DNA from: Bacteroides faecichinchillae JCM 17102
Lineage (GTDB): Bacteria; Bacteroidota; Bacteroidia; Bacteroidales; Bacteroidaceae
Direction: 5' to 3'
DNA length: 64,000 nt
Assembly (NCBI RefSeq): GCF_000614145.1
Contig: NZ_BAKK01000003.1
Location: 62,001-126,000 of the forward strand
Shown here: positions 17,940-26,775 of the stretch, piece by piece
Position numbering within the stretch: the first letter of the stretch is position 1
Layout: every line of letters starts with the position of its first letter
Program-made: the position numbers and the translations under genes
The notes under the pieces: model-generated
The model's database searches: none
What the model was told of the DNA's origin: nothing
Seen by the model: the letters and a program-made list of their open reading frames with translations, nothing else

Positions 17940-18398
17940 TTATTTAATCGTAGGAAAAACTGCAATGCAAATAGCACAAGGAGCCATTGGCTCTCCAGTT
18001 GTAATATCTCGTGCAGCACTAAAACACAAATCCTGTATAGTCGTATGAGGTTCGTCTATCATACAGCGTTTTGCAGCATGAGGTTCTGCACATCGACCGA
18101 CTTGATTACCGCATTTTGGCAAAATAGTAATATCCCCTATCTTACCTTTTGGTGGGACATACTTTAAAAGTTCAGACTTAAGAATAGGAACTCTGTCATA
18201 CGTGTCGGTTCTAACTGGTTTCGAAAAGTCTTTATATATTTTATTTTGTAGTCCACAACATGCAACGGCGCACTTCGGAAGATCCCAAAAAGGTTTGGCT
18301 TTTCCGTCATGATTCAAATAACGCCGTTGTTTCTTATGTGTGTTGCGAAGTTCACCGCAATAGTATGCACACGATCTCTCTAATATAGGATGTATCAT
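17940..18398 (-). CDS. Cysteine-rich deaminase-fold protein (YwqJ-like motifs)
   Basis: 152 residues with both zinc motifs of the cytidine-deaminase superfamily: GRCAEPHAA near residue 101 (the CxE form with catalytic glutamate) and MAPCAICIAVF near 140 (PCxxC). This CAE/PCxxC combination is that of YwqJ-like deaminases from polymorphic toxins. The N-terminal ~50 residues are unusually cysteine-rich (SCAYYCG, PKCAVACCG). There is no export signal, so it would act inside the cell. It is transcribed divergently from the hsd regulator, with a -7 box TATCTTTG (minus strand, 18451-18458). The target (nucleotide, DNA or RNA) is unknown; a phage-defence or toxin role is inferred from context. Confidence 0.6.
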   Translation of the reverse strand: MIHPILERSCAYYCGELRNTHKKQRRYLNHDGKAKPFWDLPKCAVACCGLQNKIYKDFSKPVRTDTYDRVPILKSELLKYVPPKGKIGDITILPKCGNQVGRCAEPHAAKRCMIDEPHTTIQDLCFSAARDITTGEPMAPCAICIAVFPTIK

Positions 18399-18450
18399 AA
18401 TTGTTTTTAACGCAATAAAAGGATTAATGCAAATCGCATTTTAATTTGTA

Positions 18451-18499
18451 CAAAGATAGTGAGATAAATCGAATTATCGAATATAATTCGCTATATTTG
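18451..18499. promoter_or_regulatory. Divergent promoters sharing one perfect palindromic operator
   Basis: The minus-strand -7 box TATCTTTG (18451-18458) serves the deaminase pair, and the plus-strand -7 box TATATTTG (18492-18499) serves the XRE gene and hsd operon. Between them lies a perfect 8-5-8 inverted repeat: CGAATTAT at 18470-18477, spacer CGAAT, ATAATTCG at 18483-18490. A further CGAAT occurs at 18511-18515. The XRE protein encoded next door is the natural candidate to bind it and control both directions. Confidence 0.75.
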
Positions 18500-18521
18500 C
18501 ACTATAAAATCGAATCAAAGA

Positions 18522-18773
18522 ATGAAACTGAATAGAATAAAGGCTGTATTATCTGAAAAAGGTATATCTCAAACATGGTTGGCTAAGAAACTTGACAAGA
18601 GTTTCAGTATGGTAAATGCTTATGCGTGTAACAGGATTCAACCGAATTTGGAAACGCTTCAGCGGATTGCTGAGATTCTACAGGTTGATTTGAAAGATTT
18701 GATAACTGATAAAAAGAGAGACAGCAATAGAATTAATAGGTCTGATGGTTTTGGTTTCAGTTGTAATCTATGA
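18522..18773 (+). CDS. XRE family transcriptional regulator of the type I RM locus
   Basis: 83 residues, mostly one helix-turn-helix (about 4-58: RIKAVLSEKGISQTWLAKKLDKSFSMVNAYACNRIQPNLETLQRIAEIL), the size and layout of restriction-modification controller (C) proteins. It is the first gene before hsdR (67-bp gap) and follows a promoter with a palindromic operator. It probably autoregulates and times restriction relative to methylation when the island enters a new host. It may also repress the divergent deaminase pair. Confidence 0.8.
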   Translation: MKLNRIKAVLSEKGISQTWLAKKLDKSFSMVNAYACNRIQPNLETLQRIAEILQVDLKDLITDKKRDSNRINRSDGFGFSCNL

Positions 18774-18840
18774 AAATTAGAAAAACATTGGATGCCAATA
18801 TGCTAACTACTTAAGAAAAACAATTTAATAAGGCAAGGAT

Positions 18841-21675
18841 ATGGCAATACAAAGCGAAGCTGCTTTAGAGAATGGACTTATCGCCACTCTCCGCAAAATG
18901 AACTACGAGTATGTTCAAATTGTGGAAGAGGGAAATCTTATGTCTAATTTCAAACGTCAACTGGAAATCCATAATAAAAAGCAGTTGGCGGAATTAGGTC
19001 GTACTGAGTTTACCGAAGCTGAATTTGAAAAGATACAGATATATCTTGAAGGAGGAACACGATTTGAGAAAGCCAAAAAACTTCGTGACCTTTTTCCTTT
19101 GGAAACAGAAAACGGACAACGTATTTGGGTAGAATTTCTCAACCGCCAGCATTGGTGTCAGAATGAGTTTCAGGTTTCCAATCAAATCACGGTGGAAGGT
19201 CGCAAAAAATGTCGTTATGATGTAACAATTCTTGTCAATGGTTTGCCCTTGGTGCAGATAGAACTCAAAAGACGTGGTATCGAGCTTAAACAGGCTTACA
19301 ATCAGATACAGCGTTACCATAAGACTTCATTTCATGGTTTGTTTGACTATATTCAACTATTTGTCATATCCAATGGTGTGAACACCCGTTATTTTGCCAA
19401 TAATCCTAATAGCGGTTATAAGTTCACGTTCAACTGGACGGATGCAGGAAATGTGCCGTTTAACGAACTTGACAAATTTGCCGCATTCTTCTTTGATAAA
19501 TGCACGTTGGGCAAGATGATTAGCAAATACATCGTGCTTCATGAAGGAGACAAATGCCTGATGGTGCTTCGCCCCTACCAGTTCTATGCCGTGGAAAAAA
19601 TCCTCGACCGTGTGGTGAACTCCAATGACAACGGTTATATATGGCATACTACAGGAGCCGGAAAAACGTTAACTTCATTCAAGGCAGCCCAACTGGTTTC
19701 AGAATTGGACGATGTGGATAAGGTGATGTTTGTGGTAGACAGGCATGACCTTGACACGCAAACGCAATCGGAATATGAAGCGTTTGAACCCGGTGCTGTG
19801 GATAGCACAGACAATACCGATGAGTTGGTTAAACGTCTCCAAAGCAATTCCAAAATTATCATCACCACGATACAGAAACTCAATACAGCCGTCAGCAAAA
19901 CATGGTACAGCACGAAGATTGACGAAATCCGCAGCTCTCGTATCGTGATGATTTTTGACGAATGCCACCGCAGTCACTTTGGTGACAGCCATAAGAACAT
20001 CATGAAGTTCTTTGTGAATGCGCAGGTATTCGGTTTTACCGGCACACCCATATTTACGGAAAATGCGGTAGATGGGCATACAACCAAAGAAATATTTGGT
20101 AATTGTCTTCACCGTTATCTGATAAAGGATGCCATTGCCGATGAAAATGTATTGGGTTTCCTTGTGGAATACTATCATGGTAACGAACAGGTTGGAAACG
20201 GAAGTGAAAACCGCATGACGGAAATAGCCAAGTTTATCCTCAATAACTTCAATAAGTCCACATTCGACGGGGAGTTTGATGCTTTGTTTGCCGTCCAGTC
20301 AGTTCCTATGCTGATACACTATTACAAAATATTCAAAGAACTCAATCCGAAAATCCGCATTGGGGCTGTGTTCACATATGCAGCCAACAGCAGTCAGGAT
20401 GATGAGCTTACCGGAATGAACTCAGGGAACTATGTAAGTGAAAGTGTTGGTGAAGCTGACGAGTTGCAAGCTATCATGGACGATTATAACGAGATGTTCG
20501 GTACTTCGTTCTCTACTGAAAATTTTCGTGCCTACTATGATGACATCAATCTCCGTATGAAGAAGAAGCGTGCCGACATGAAGCCACTTGACCTCTGTCT
20601 GGTGGTGGGTATGTTCCTTACCGGGTTTGACTCCAAGAAGCTAAACACGTTGTATGTGGATAAAAATATGGAGTATCATGGCTTGATACAGGCGTTCAGT
20701 CGTACCAACCGTGTGCTTAATGAAAAGAAACGCTTTGGTAAAATAATCTGCTTCCGTGATTTGAAAAGCAATGTTGATACAGCCATTCGTCTATTCAGCA
20801 ACAGCAACAACCCAGAGGAAATTGTTCGTCCGCCATTTGAGGAAGTAAAGACAGAATATCAACAGCTTACTAAGGATTTCTTACAAAAATATCCCACCAC
20901 TTCAAGCATCGACCTTTTGCAATGTGAAACGGATAAAAAGGATTTCGTGTTGGCGTTCCGTGATATTATTCGCAAACACGCAGAAATTCAAATTTACGAA
21001 GATTACGATGAAAGTGCGGATGATTTGGGTATGACGGAACAGCAATATATGGATTTCCGAAGCAAATACCTTGATATATATGACAATGTGATTCCAAAAC
21101 CACAGTCATCTGCCACGCCTGCATCAAATGACGAACAAGGTGGGGAGGATGCGGATGGAAGTTTGGAAGACATCGATTTTTGTTTGGAGCTTCTGCATAG
21201 CGACATTATCAATGTGGCATATATCCTTGAACTCATAGCAAATCTTGACCCATATAGTACAGATTATGCCGAACGCCGTCAGTCCATTATTGACACGATG
21301 ATTAAGGATGCCGAACTGCGAAGCAAAGCCAAACTGATAGACGGATTTATTCAAGAAAATGTGGATGATGACCGCGATAATTTCATGGCCGGGAAACAAA
21401 AGGCTGATGGTACTTCCGAATTGGAAGAGCGGCTGAACAACTACATTACCAAGAAGCGTACCGAAGCTATTCATACATTAGCGCAAGAGGAAGATATTGC
21501 TCCCGAAGTGCTGAATCATTATTTGTCAGAATACGATTATGTACAGAAAGAGCAAACAGACATCATAAAGGATGCGCTGAAAGAGAAACATCTGGGATTG
21601 ATAAAAAGAAACAAGACATTAAAAAGGATTGTTGACCGATTGCGTTCGATTATCCGCACATTTAGTTGGGACTAA
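18841..21675 (+). CDS. hsdR: Type I restriction enzyme R subunit
   Basis: 944 residues, full length for EcoR124-type HsdR. The nuclease PD-(D/E)xK core is near residues 127-143 (RYDVTILV then VQIELKR). SF2 translocase motifs follow: Walker A TTGAGKT near 272, DECHRS near 375, FGFTGTP near 395, and QAFSRTNRVL (motif VI) near 620. The C-terminal ~250 residues form the helical part that binds HsdM. It cuts unmodified DNA after ATP-driven translocation when joined to HsdM and HsdS. hsdM follows after 15 bp. Confidence 0.95.
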   Translation: MAIQSEAALENGLIATLRKMNYEYVQIVEEGNLMSNFKRQLEIHNKKQLAELGRTEFTEAEFEKIQIYLEGGTRFEKAKKLRDLFPLETENGQRIWVEFLNRQHWCQNEFQVSNQITVEGRKKCRYDVTILVNGLPLVQIELKRRGIELKQAYNQIQRYHKTSFHGLFDYIQLFVISNGVNTRYFANNPNSGYKFTFNWTDAGNVPFNELDKFAAFFFDKCTLGKMISKYIVLHEGDKCLMVLRPYQFYAVEKILDRVVNSNDNGYIWHTTGAGKTLTSFKAAQLVSELDDVDKVMFVVDRHDLDTQTQSEYEAFEPGAVDSTDNTDELVKRLQSNSKIIITTIQKLNTAVSKTWYSTKIDEIRSSRIVMIFDECHRSHFGDSHKNIMKFFVNAQVFGFTGTPIFTENAVDGHTTKEIFGNCLHRYLIKDAIADENVLGFLVEYYHGNEQVGNGSENRMTEIAKFILNNFNKSTFDGEFDALFAVQSVPMLIHYYKIFKELNPKIRIGAVFTYAANSSQDDELTGMNSGNYVSESVGEADELQAIMDDYNEMFGTSFSTENFRAYYDDINLRMKKKRADMKPLDLCLVVGMFLTGFDSKKLNTLYVDKNMEYHGLIQAFSRTNRVLNEKKRFGKIICFRDLKSNVDTAIRLFSNSNNPEEIVRPPFEEVKTEYQQLTKDFLQKYPTTSSIDLLQCETDKKDFVLAFRDIIRKHAEIQIYEDYDESADDLGMTEQQYMDFRSKYLDIYDNVIPKPQSSATPASNDEQGGEDADGSLEDIDFCLELLHSDIINVAYILELIANLDPYSTDYAERRQSIIDTMIKDAELRSKAKLIDGFIQENVDDDRDNFMAGKQKADGTSELEERLNNYITKKRTEAIHTLAQEEDIAPEVLNHYLSEYDYVQKEQTDIIKDALKEKHLGLIKRNKTLKRIVDRLRSIIRTFSWD

Positions 21676-21690
21676 AAAAATAAAAATAAT

Positions 21691-23244
21691 ATGAGCGAAG
21701 AATTACAACAAAAACTCCGTGACCAGCTTTGGGAAGTGGCTAACCGTTTGCGTGGCAATATGTCGGCAAGCGATTTCATGTACTTCACACTGGGCTTTAT
21801 ATTCTATAAGTATCTGTCTGAAAAGATAGAAAATTTTGTAAATGGTGAATTGGAAGATGACGAAGTTAGTTTCAATGAGCTATGGAACATGGATGACGAA
21901 GATACCGCAGAATTGCAAGAAGAGGTAAAAGACCTTTGCCTTTCAGAAATCGGCTACTTCATCGAACCTCAATACCTGTTTTCGTCTGTCATCGAAAGTA
22001 TCAAGAAGAAAGAGAACATCCTCCCGATGTTGGAGCGTTCACTTAAACGTATTGAGGATAGCACCCTCGGACGTGACAGTGAAGAGGATTTTGGCGGATT
22101 ATTCTCCGATATAGACCTTGCTTCACCCAAATTAGGAAAAACAGCAGACGACAAAAATACACTGATAAGCAACGTATTGTTGGCTCTTGACGAAATCAAG
22201 TTTGGCGTGGAAGCCTCAAAGGAAATCGACATCTTAGGCGATGCCTACGAGTATATGATTAGTCAATTTGCAGCCGGAGCAGGTAAAAAAGCCGGAGAAT
22301 TTTATACTCCGCAAGAGGTAAGCCGTATATTGGCTGAGATTGTAACTATCGGCCATGAGCGTCTGCGCAATGTCTATGACCCGACTTGTGGCTCAGGCTC
22401 TCTACTACTCCGTGCAGCACACATCGGTAACGCTGTAGAAATTTACGGTCAGGAAAAGAATCCGACTACTTATAACTTGGCTCGCATGAATATGTTGCTG
22501 CATGGCATCAAATTCAGTGATTTCAAAATTGAAAATGGTGATACACTGGAGGCAGATGCCTTTGGCGATACCCAATTTGATGCAGTAGTTGCCAATCCTC
22601 CTTTCTCTGCCGAATGGAGTGCAGCTGACAAATTCAATACTGATGACCGTTTCAGCAAAGCCGGGCGTTTAGCCCCACGCAAGACAGCCGATTACGCTTT
22701 CATCCTTCACATGATATACCACCTTTCCGATGGTGGCACGATGGCTTGTGTAGCTCCTCACGGTGTTTTATTCCGTGGTAATGCCGAAGGTGTAATCCGC
22801 CGCTTCCTCATTGAGAAGAAAAATTATGTGGACGCAATCATTGGTCTGCCTGCTAACATCTTCTATGGAACGTCTATACCGACCTGTGTTTTGGTACTCA
22901 AAAAATGCCGTAAGGAAGATGACAATATCCTCTTTATTGATGCCAGCAAGGAGTTTGAAAAGGTAAAAACTCAAAATAAACTTCGACCCGAACACATCAA
23001 AAAGATAGTTGACACCTATCGTGACCGTAAGGAAATCGAGAAGTACAGCCACCTTGCTACACTGCAAGAGATAGCAGACAATGACTATAATCTGAATATC
23101 CCTCGTTATGTCGATACCTTTGAGGAAGAAGAACCTATCGACATCAAAGCTGTAATGGCGGAGATTAAAGAACTCGAAGCCAAACGAGCCAATCTTGATA
23201 AAGAAATCGAAGGCTATCTGAAAGAATTAGGGTTAGTTGACTAA
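21691..23244 (+). CDS. hsdM: Type I restriction-modification DNA methyltransferase
   Basis: 517 residues, complete. The N-terminal helical HsdM domain is followed by GEFYTPQEVSRILAEIV, the SAM-binding motif DPTCGSGSLLL near 230 and the catalytic NPPF motif (VVANPPFSAEW) near 302, which marks an N6-adenine methyltransferase. The C-terminal helix (ELEAKRANLDKEIEGYLKELG) should contact HsdS. With HsdS it methylates the bipartite recognition site chosen by whichever specificity gene is expressed. Confidence 0.95.
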   Translation: MSEELQQKLRDQLWEVANRLRGNMSASDFMYFTLGFIFYKYLSEKIENFVNGELEDDEVSFNELWNMDDEDTAELQEEVKDLCLSEIGYFIEPQYLFSSVIESIKKKENILPMLERSLKRIEDSTLGRDSEEDFGGLFSDIDLASPKLGKTADDKNTLISNVLLALDEIKFGVEASKEIDILGDAYEYMISQFAAGAGKKAGEFYTPQEVSRILAEIVTIGHERLRNVYDPTCGSGSLLLRAAHIGNAVEIYGQEKNPTTYNLARMNMLLHGIKFSDFKIENGDTLEADAFGDTQFDAVVANPPFSAEWSAADKFNTDDRFSKAGRLAPRKTADYAFILHMIYHLSDGGTMACVAPHGVLFRGNAEGVIRRFLIEKKNYVDAIIGLPANIFYGTSIPTCVLVLKKCRKEDDNILFIDASKEFEKVKTQNKLRPEHIKKIVDTYRDRKEIEKYSHLATLQEIADNDYNLNIPRYVDTFEEEEPIDIKAVMAEIKELEAKRANLDKEIEGYLKELGLVD

Positions 23245-23255
23245 AATTAGAGGCA

Positions 23256-24302
23256 ATGGCAAAGCGATTTGAAATACGGAACAGTACGGCTGAGTTCCTT
23301 ATCTTCGCTATTGAAGGTAAAGAAGAGGGCATACAAGTGATGTATCAGAATGAGACCATTTGGTGTACTCAAAAAGCAATGGCCACTCTGTTTGACTGCT
23401 CAACTGACAATATTGGATTGCATCTAAAAAATATCTACGCCAGTGGTGAGCTACAAAAGGAATCAACTACCGAGTTTTTCTCGGTAGTTCAAACAGAAGG
23501 CAAACGGCAAGTGAATCGTAAAACTTTGTTTTACAATCTTGATGTCATTATTTCTGTTGGGTATCGTGTAAACAGCATCCGCGCTACCCAATTCCGTCAG
23601 TGGTGTACTTCTATCATCCGCCAGTTCTCTATCCGTGGCTATGTGATAGACAAGAAGCGTATGGAAAATGGCTCATTCATTGGTGAGGACTATTTCGAAC
23701 ATTTGTTGGCTGAAATTCGTGAGATTCGGCTGAGTGAACGCCGTTTCTACCAGAAGCTCACAGATATTTATGCCACAGCTATTGACTACAACCGTGATGC
23801 ACCTACCACACGATTGTTTTTTAAGAAAGTTCAAAACAAAATGCACTATGCCGTACATGGTCAGACTGCGGCAGAACTAATCGTTAGCAGAGCCGATGCC
23901 GAAAAAGAACACATGGGATTGACCACATGGGAGAAAGCTCCCAACGGAAAAATTGTCAAGACCGATGTAAGTATAGCAAAAAACTATCTGAAAGGTATCG
24001 AATTGGAAGATATGGGGCGTTTGGTCAACTCTGTACTGGATATGGCAGAGCGTATGGCAAAGCGTCATATTCCGATGACAATGGAAGATTGGGCAAAGCG
24101 CATTGATATTATCCTTGAAGCAGGTGGTGATGTAATTCTTCCAGATGCTGGAAAGGTAACGGCAGAGTTCGCCAAGGAGTTTGCCGAGAGCGAATTTGAG
24201 AAGTATCGAATCATTCAGGATCGCTTGTTTAGCTCTGATTTTGACCGATTCAATAATGGCGATAACTTATTGCCATTTGATATTAACCCTGATAAAGAAT
24301 AA
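23256..24302 (+). CDS. RhuM family protein inside the hsd operon
   Basis: 348 residues of the RhuM family, named for a Salmonella pathogenicity-island protein of unknown function. The N-terminal half has the DNA-binding-like IWCTQKAMATLFDCSTDNIGLHLKNI element. RQVNRKTLFYNLDVIISVGYRVNS and TQFRQWCTSIIRQF follow and are typical of the family. It is 11 bp after hsdM, and its stop overlaps the ATG of hsdS (TAATG), so it is co-translated with the RM system. RhuM genes often lie in type I RM loci of gut bacteria (from memory); their role there is unknown. Confidence 0.85.
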   Translation: MAKRFEIRNSTAEFLIFAIEGKEEGIQVMYQNETIWCTQKAMATLFDCSTDNIGLHLKNIYASGELQKESTTEFFSVVQTEGKRQVNRKTLFYNLDVIISVGYRVNSIRATQFRQWCTSIIRQFSIRGYVIDKKRMENGSFIGEDYFEHLLAEIREIRLSERRFYQKLTDIYATAIDYNRDAPTTRLFFKKVQNKMHYAVHGQTAAELIVSRADAEKEHMGLTTWEKAPNGKIVKTDVSIAKNYLKGIELEDMGRLVNSVLDMAERMAKRHIPMTMEDWAKRIDIILEAGGDVILPDAGKVTAEFAKEFAESEFEKYRIIQDRLFSSDFDRFNNGDNLLPFDINPDKE

Positions 24303-25531
24303 TGATTATGGCAAATAATAACGAAAATAAAATCCTCAATGTTCCCCATTTGAGATTCCCGGAGTTTAGTGGGGAGTGGAAAATAGTAAAGGTTTCAGAA
24401 CTCTTGGAGTTTTATTCAACCAACTCTTTATCATGGGAACAATTAGATTATGGTAATGGAATAATCAAAAATCTACACTATGGGCTAATACATAAAGGTT
24501 TGCCGACTATGGTAGATATTTCTTCTGATTTACTCCCTTATATCAAGAGTGAATCAATGCCAAAGTCATATACATTATTTCTAAATGGTGATGTTGCCTT
24601 TGCCGATGCTTCAGAAGATACGAATGATGTTGCTAAAGCAGTTGAGATTGTAAATTGTGATGAGCAACAAATCGTTTCCGGTTTGCATACTATTCATGGA
24701 CGTGACAAGTCTGATTTGACCGTGATAGGTTATAAAGGATATGCTTTTGCCTCAGATTCGTTCCATAAGCAGATTAGACGGATTGCTCAGGGTACAAAGG
24801 TATTCTCTATAAATGTTCGCAACTTCGATGAAGTTCGTGTAGGAATACCATCCAAAGACGAACAAATAAAGATTGCGAAGTTATTGCGAGCAATAGACCT
24901 ACGTATCGCTACCCAAAACAAAATCATTGAGGATTTGAAAAAACTAAAGTCCGCAATTATTGACCAACTCTATTCTGCAATAAAAGGTAACGAATATTCA
25001 TATAGACAAATCTTTGAAATTGTAAATGAACGAAACAAGCAACTAGAATATTCAAACATTCTTTCAGCAAGCCAAGAAAAGGGAATGGTAAACAGGGAAG
25101 ATTTGAATTTGGATATTCAATTCGAGCGAAGCAATATCAATACTTATAAAGTAGTGAGGAAAGGCGATTATATAATTCATTTACGTTCATTTCAAGGAGG
25201 TTACGCGTTTTCTGAAAAGACTGGCGTATGCAGTCCTGCATACACAATATTGCGCCCGAATGATTTGTTGGAGTTTAGGTATCTGTCATATTATTTTACT
25301 TCGCAAAAATTTATCAAATCGCTGATTATTGTTACTTATGGTATTCGAGATGGTCGTTCTATAAATGTTGAAGAGTGGCTTGATATGAAAACGGTAATTC
25401 CGCCAAAAGAACAACAATGTCATATAGTAGAAACGATTAGAAATATTGAGAACAAAATCGAAAACGAAGAACTCTATGCGTCCTGTTTATCAAAACAGAA
25501 GCAGTATTTGCTCCGTCAATTGTTTATATAA
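24302..25531 (+). CDS. hsdS: Type I RM specificity subunit, expressed copy
   Basis: 409 residues with the two-domain design of HsdS. TRD1 covers about 20-185, the central conserved helix (RIATQNKIIEDLKKLKSAI) about 200-220, TRD2 about 230-375, and the distal conserved helix (ENKIENEELYASCLSKQKQYLLRQLFI) the end. It is the only hsdS copy placed behind the operon promoter with a start codon (24302 or 24308). Its 5' end carries a 28-bp sequence (24333-24360) repeated inverted at 27927-27954, and its central helix carries a 20-bp repeat (24911-24930, inverted at 27390-27409). It sets the DNA sequence recognised by HsdM and HsdR. Confidence 0.93.
   Translation: MIMANNNENKILNVPHLRFPEFSGEWKIVKVSELLEFYSTNSLSWEQLDYGNGIIKNLHYGLIHKGLPTMVDISSDLLPYIKSESMPKSYTLFLNGDVAFADASEDTNDVAKAVEIVNCDEQQIVSGLHTIHGRDKSDLTVIGYKGYAFASDSFHKQIRRIAQGTKVFSINVRNFDEVRVGIPSKDEQIKIAKLLRAIDLRIATQNKIIEDLKKLKSAIIDQLYSAIKGNEYSYRQIFEIVNERNKQLEYSNILSASQEKGMVNREDLNLDIQFERSNINTYKVVRKGDYIIHLRSFQGGYAFSEKTGVCSPAYTILRPNDLLEFRYLSYYFTSQKFIKSLIIVTYGIRDGRSINVEEWLDMKTVIPPKEQQCHIVETIRNIENKIENEELYASCLSKQKQYLLRQLFI
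24333..24360 (+). repeat. 28-bp inverted repeat, left arm (hsdS 5' end)
   Basis: Encodes ILNVPHLRFP of the expressed hsdS and is perfectly repeated in inverted orientation at 27927-27954. Recombination between the two would invert ~3.6 kb and put the other full hsdS behind the start codon. Confidence 0.9.
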
Positions 25532-26177
25532 ACATTTGACGGAGCAAATACAACTTTTGTGAAATGTATAAACTACAGAGTGATATATTATTTTCCAATA
25601 GAGTGTCAACAGATGTAAGTAGCTTTATTCTATTTTCCTTAATAGGTGTGGCAGGAATCGAAAAAGACATACGAAGTATATCATCACCGTTCAAGTTGGC
25701 AATAGCCCCATTACCACCTTGCAATGAGTTCCATATATACCTACGGTATTTGTTAGTCTGAAATAGCCATTTTACAACAGCTTCCTTTGAGCGATATATA
25801 CCACAAAAAGCACCAACAGTTATAGGAGTTGGGCAATCACCGTCGTAAAATGAGGATTTTCCAACTAATGAGGAACTTCCGTTTGCCATACAAATAACAA
25901 TGTCACCAGCTTGTAACTGTTGCTCTGTTAGTATTTGCTTGTTTACAGACACAATATTATTATGATAATCAAGTGAGTTTCCGTTGACAATATTGTTAGA
26001 CCGCATAACGAAAATCCCATTGTGCTCAACAACATCATCGCTGCTGTAAGTCAAACCACGAATATATGAGCCAACATCACCCAAACGTATTTTATTGGAA
26101 TGGTTTTCATTAAATGTTTTTTTAATAATTGCGGACATTACCGATTCAGAATCCTTAATTAAAGGACTAAATGACAA
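25524..26177 (-). CDS. Silent hsdS cassette (C-terminal half, TRD2)
   Basis: 217 residues on the minus strand, matching only the second half of HsdS: an end piece of the central helix (SAIIKKTFNEN), one TRD (IRLGDVGSYIRGLTYSS through MSFSIPATP) and the distal helix ending KLYLLRQMFI. It overlaps the end of the expressed hsdS tail to tail by 8 bp. Its N-terminal part is recombination-site sequence, and I see no proper promoter. It is a donor cassette and probably not translated where it lies. Confidence 0.8.
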   Translation of the reverse strand: MSFSPLIKDSESVMSAIIKKTFNENHSNKIRLGDVGSYIRGLTYSSDDVVEHNGIFVMRSNNIVNGNSLDYHNNIVSVNKQILTEQQLQAGDIVICMANGSSSLVGKSSFYDGDCPTPITVGAFCGIYRSKEAVVKWLFQTNKYRRYIWNSLQGGNGAIANLNGDDILRMSFSIPATPIKENRIKLLTSVDTLLENNISLCSLYISQKLYLLRQMFI

Positions 26178-26775
26178 GATTCACAAAGATATTAAAGGGG
26201 AGATTGTTTGCTTTGCAGATTTAGGTGAAGCCTATGCAGGATTAAGCGGAAAAAGTGGCGATGATTTTGGAACAGGTGAGCCATTCATTACTTATATGAA
26301 TGTGTATCAAAATACTTACATTTCTGAAATAGATTATGAATTTGTACAAATAGCTCCCAATGAAAGACAAAATTGTGTGCAATACGGTGATGCCTTATTC
26401 ACGCTCTCATCAGAAACTCCGGAAGAAGTTGGTATGGGAGCGGTATATTTGGGCAACACACAGAAACTATATTTGAACAGTTTCTGCTTTGGCATTCATA
26501 TTTATGATGAACGTGTGTTGCCTCGATACCTTGCTCACTTCATTTCAAGCACCTCATTCCGTAAAGCCATATATCCATTAGCACAAGGAAGTACACGTTT
26601 TAATCTTCAAAGGAATGACTTTATGAAGATGAGGTTTGTGTTACCTACGACAGAAGAACAAGAACGCATAGCTAAAACGTTTGACGCTTTGCATTGTCGT
26701 TTGGCAAATGAAATGTCGTTAGTGGAGCAATGCCTTGTATTGAAGCAGTATCTATTAAGTCAAATGTTTATATAA
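26095..26775 (+). CDS. Silent hsdS cassette (C-terminal half, TRD2)
   Basis: Up to 226 residues. Homology to HsdS begins only near 26141 with DSESLIKGLNDKI, a central-helix sequence. One TRD (CFADLGEAYAGLSGKSG through MRFVLPTTEEQ) and the distal helix ending VLKQYLLSQMFI follow. It is head to head with the preceding minus-strand cassette through a near-palindromic junction and tail to tail with the silent full hsdS. It should become active only after inversion. Confidence 0.8.
   Translation: MEWFSLNVFLIIADITDSESLIKGLNDKIHKDIKGEIVCFADLGEAYAGLSGKSGDDFGTGEPFITYMNVYQNTYISEIDYEFVQIAPNERQNCVQYGDALFTLSSETPEEVGMGAVYLGNTQKLYLNSFCFGIHIYDERVLPRYLAHFISSTSFRKAIYPLAQGSTRFNLQRNDFMKMRFVLPTTEEQERIAKTFDALHCRLANEMSLVEQCLVLKQYLLSQMFI

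Noticed and set aside
25524..26775. Half hsdS genes as ordinary pseudogenes
   Set aside because: Their alternate orientation, shared recombination sequences and intact TRDs fit silent shufflon cassettes.
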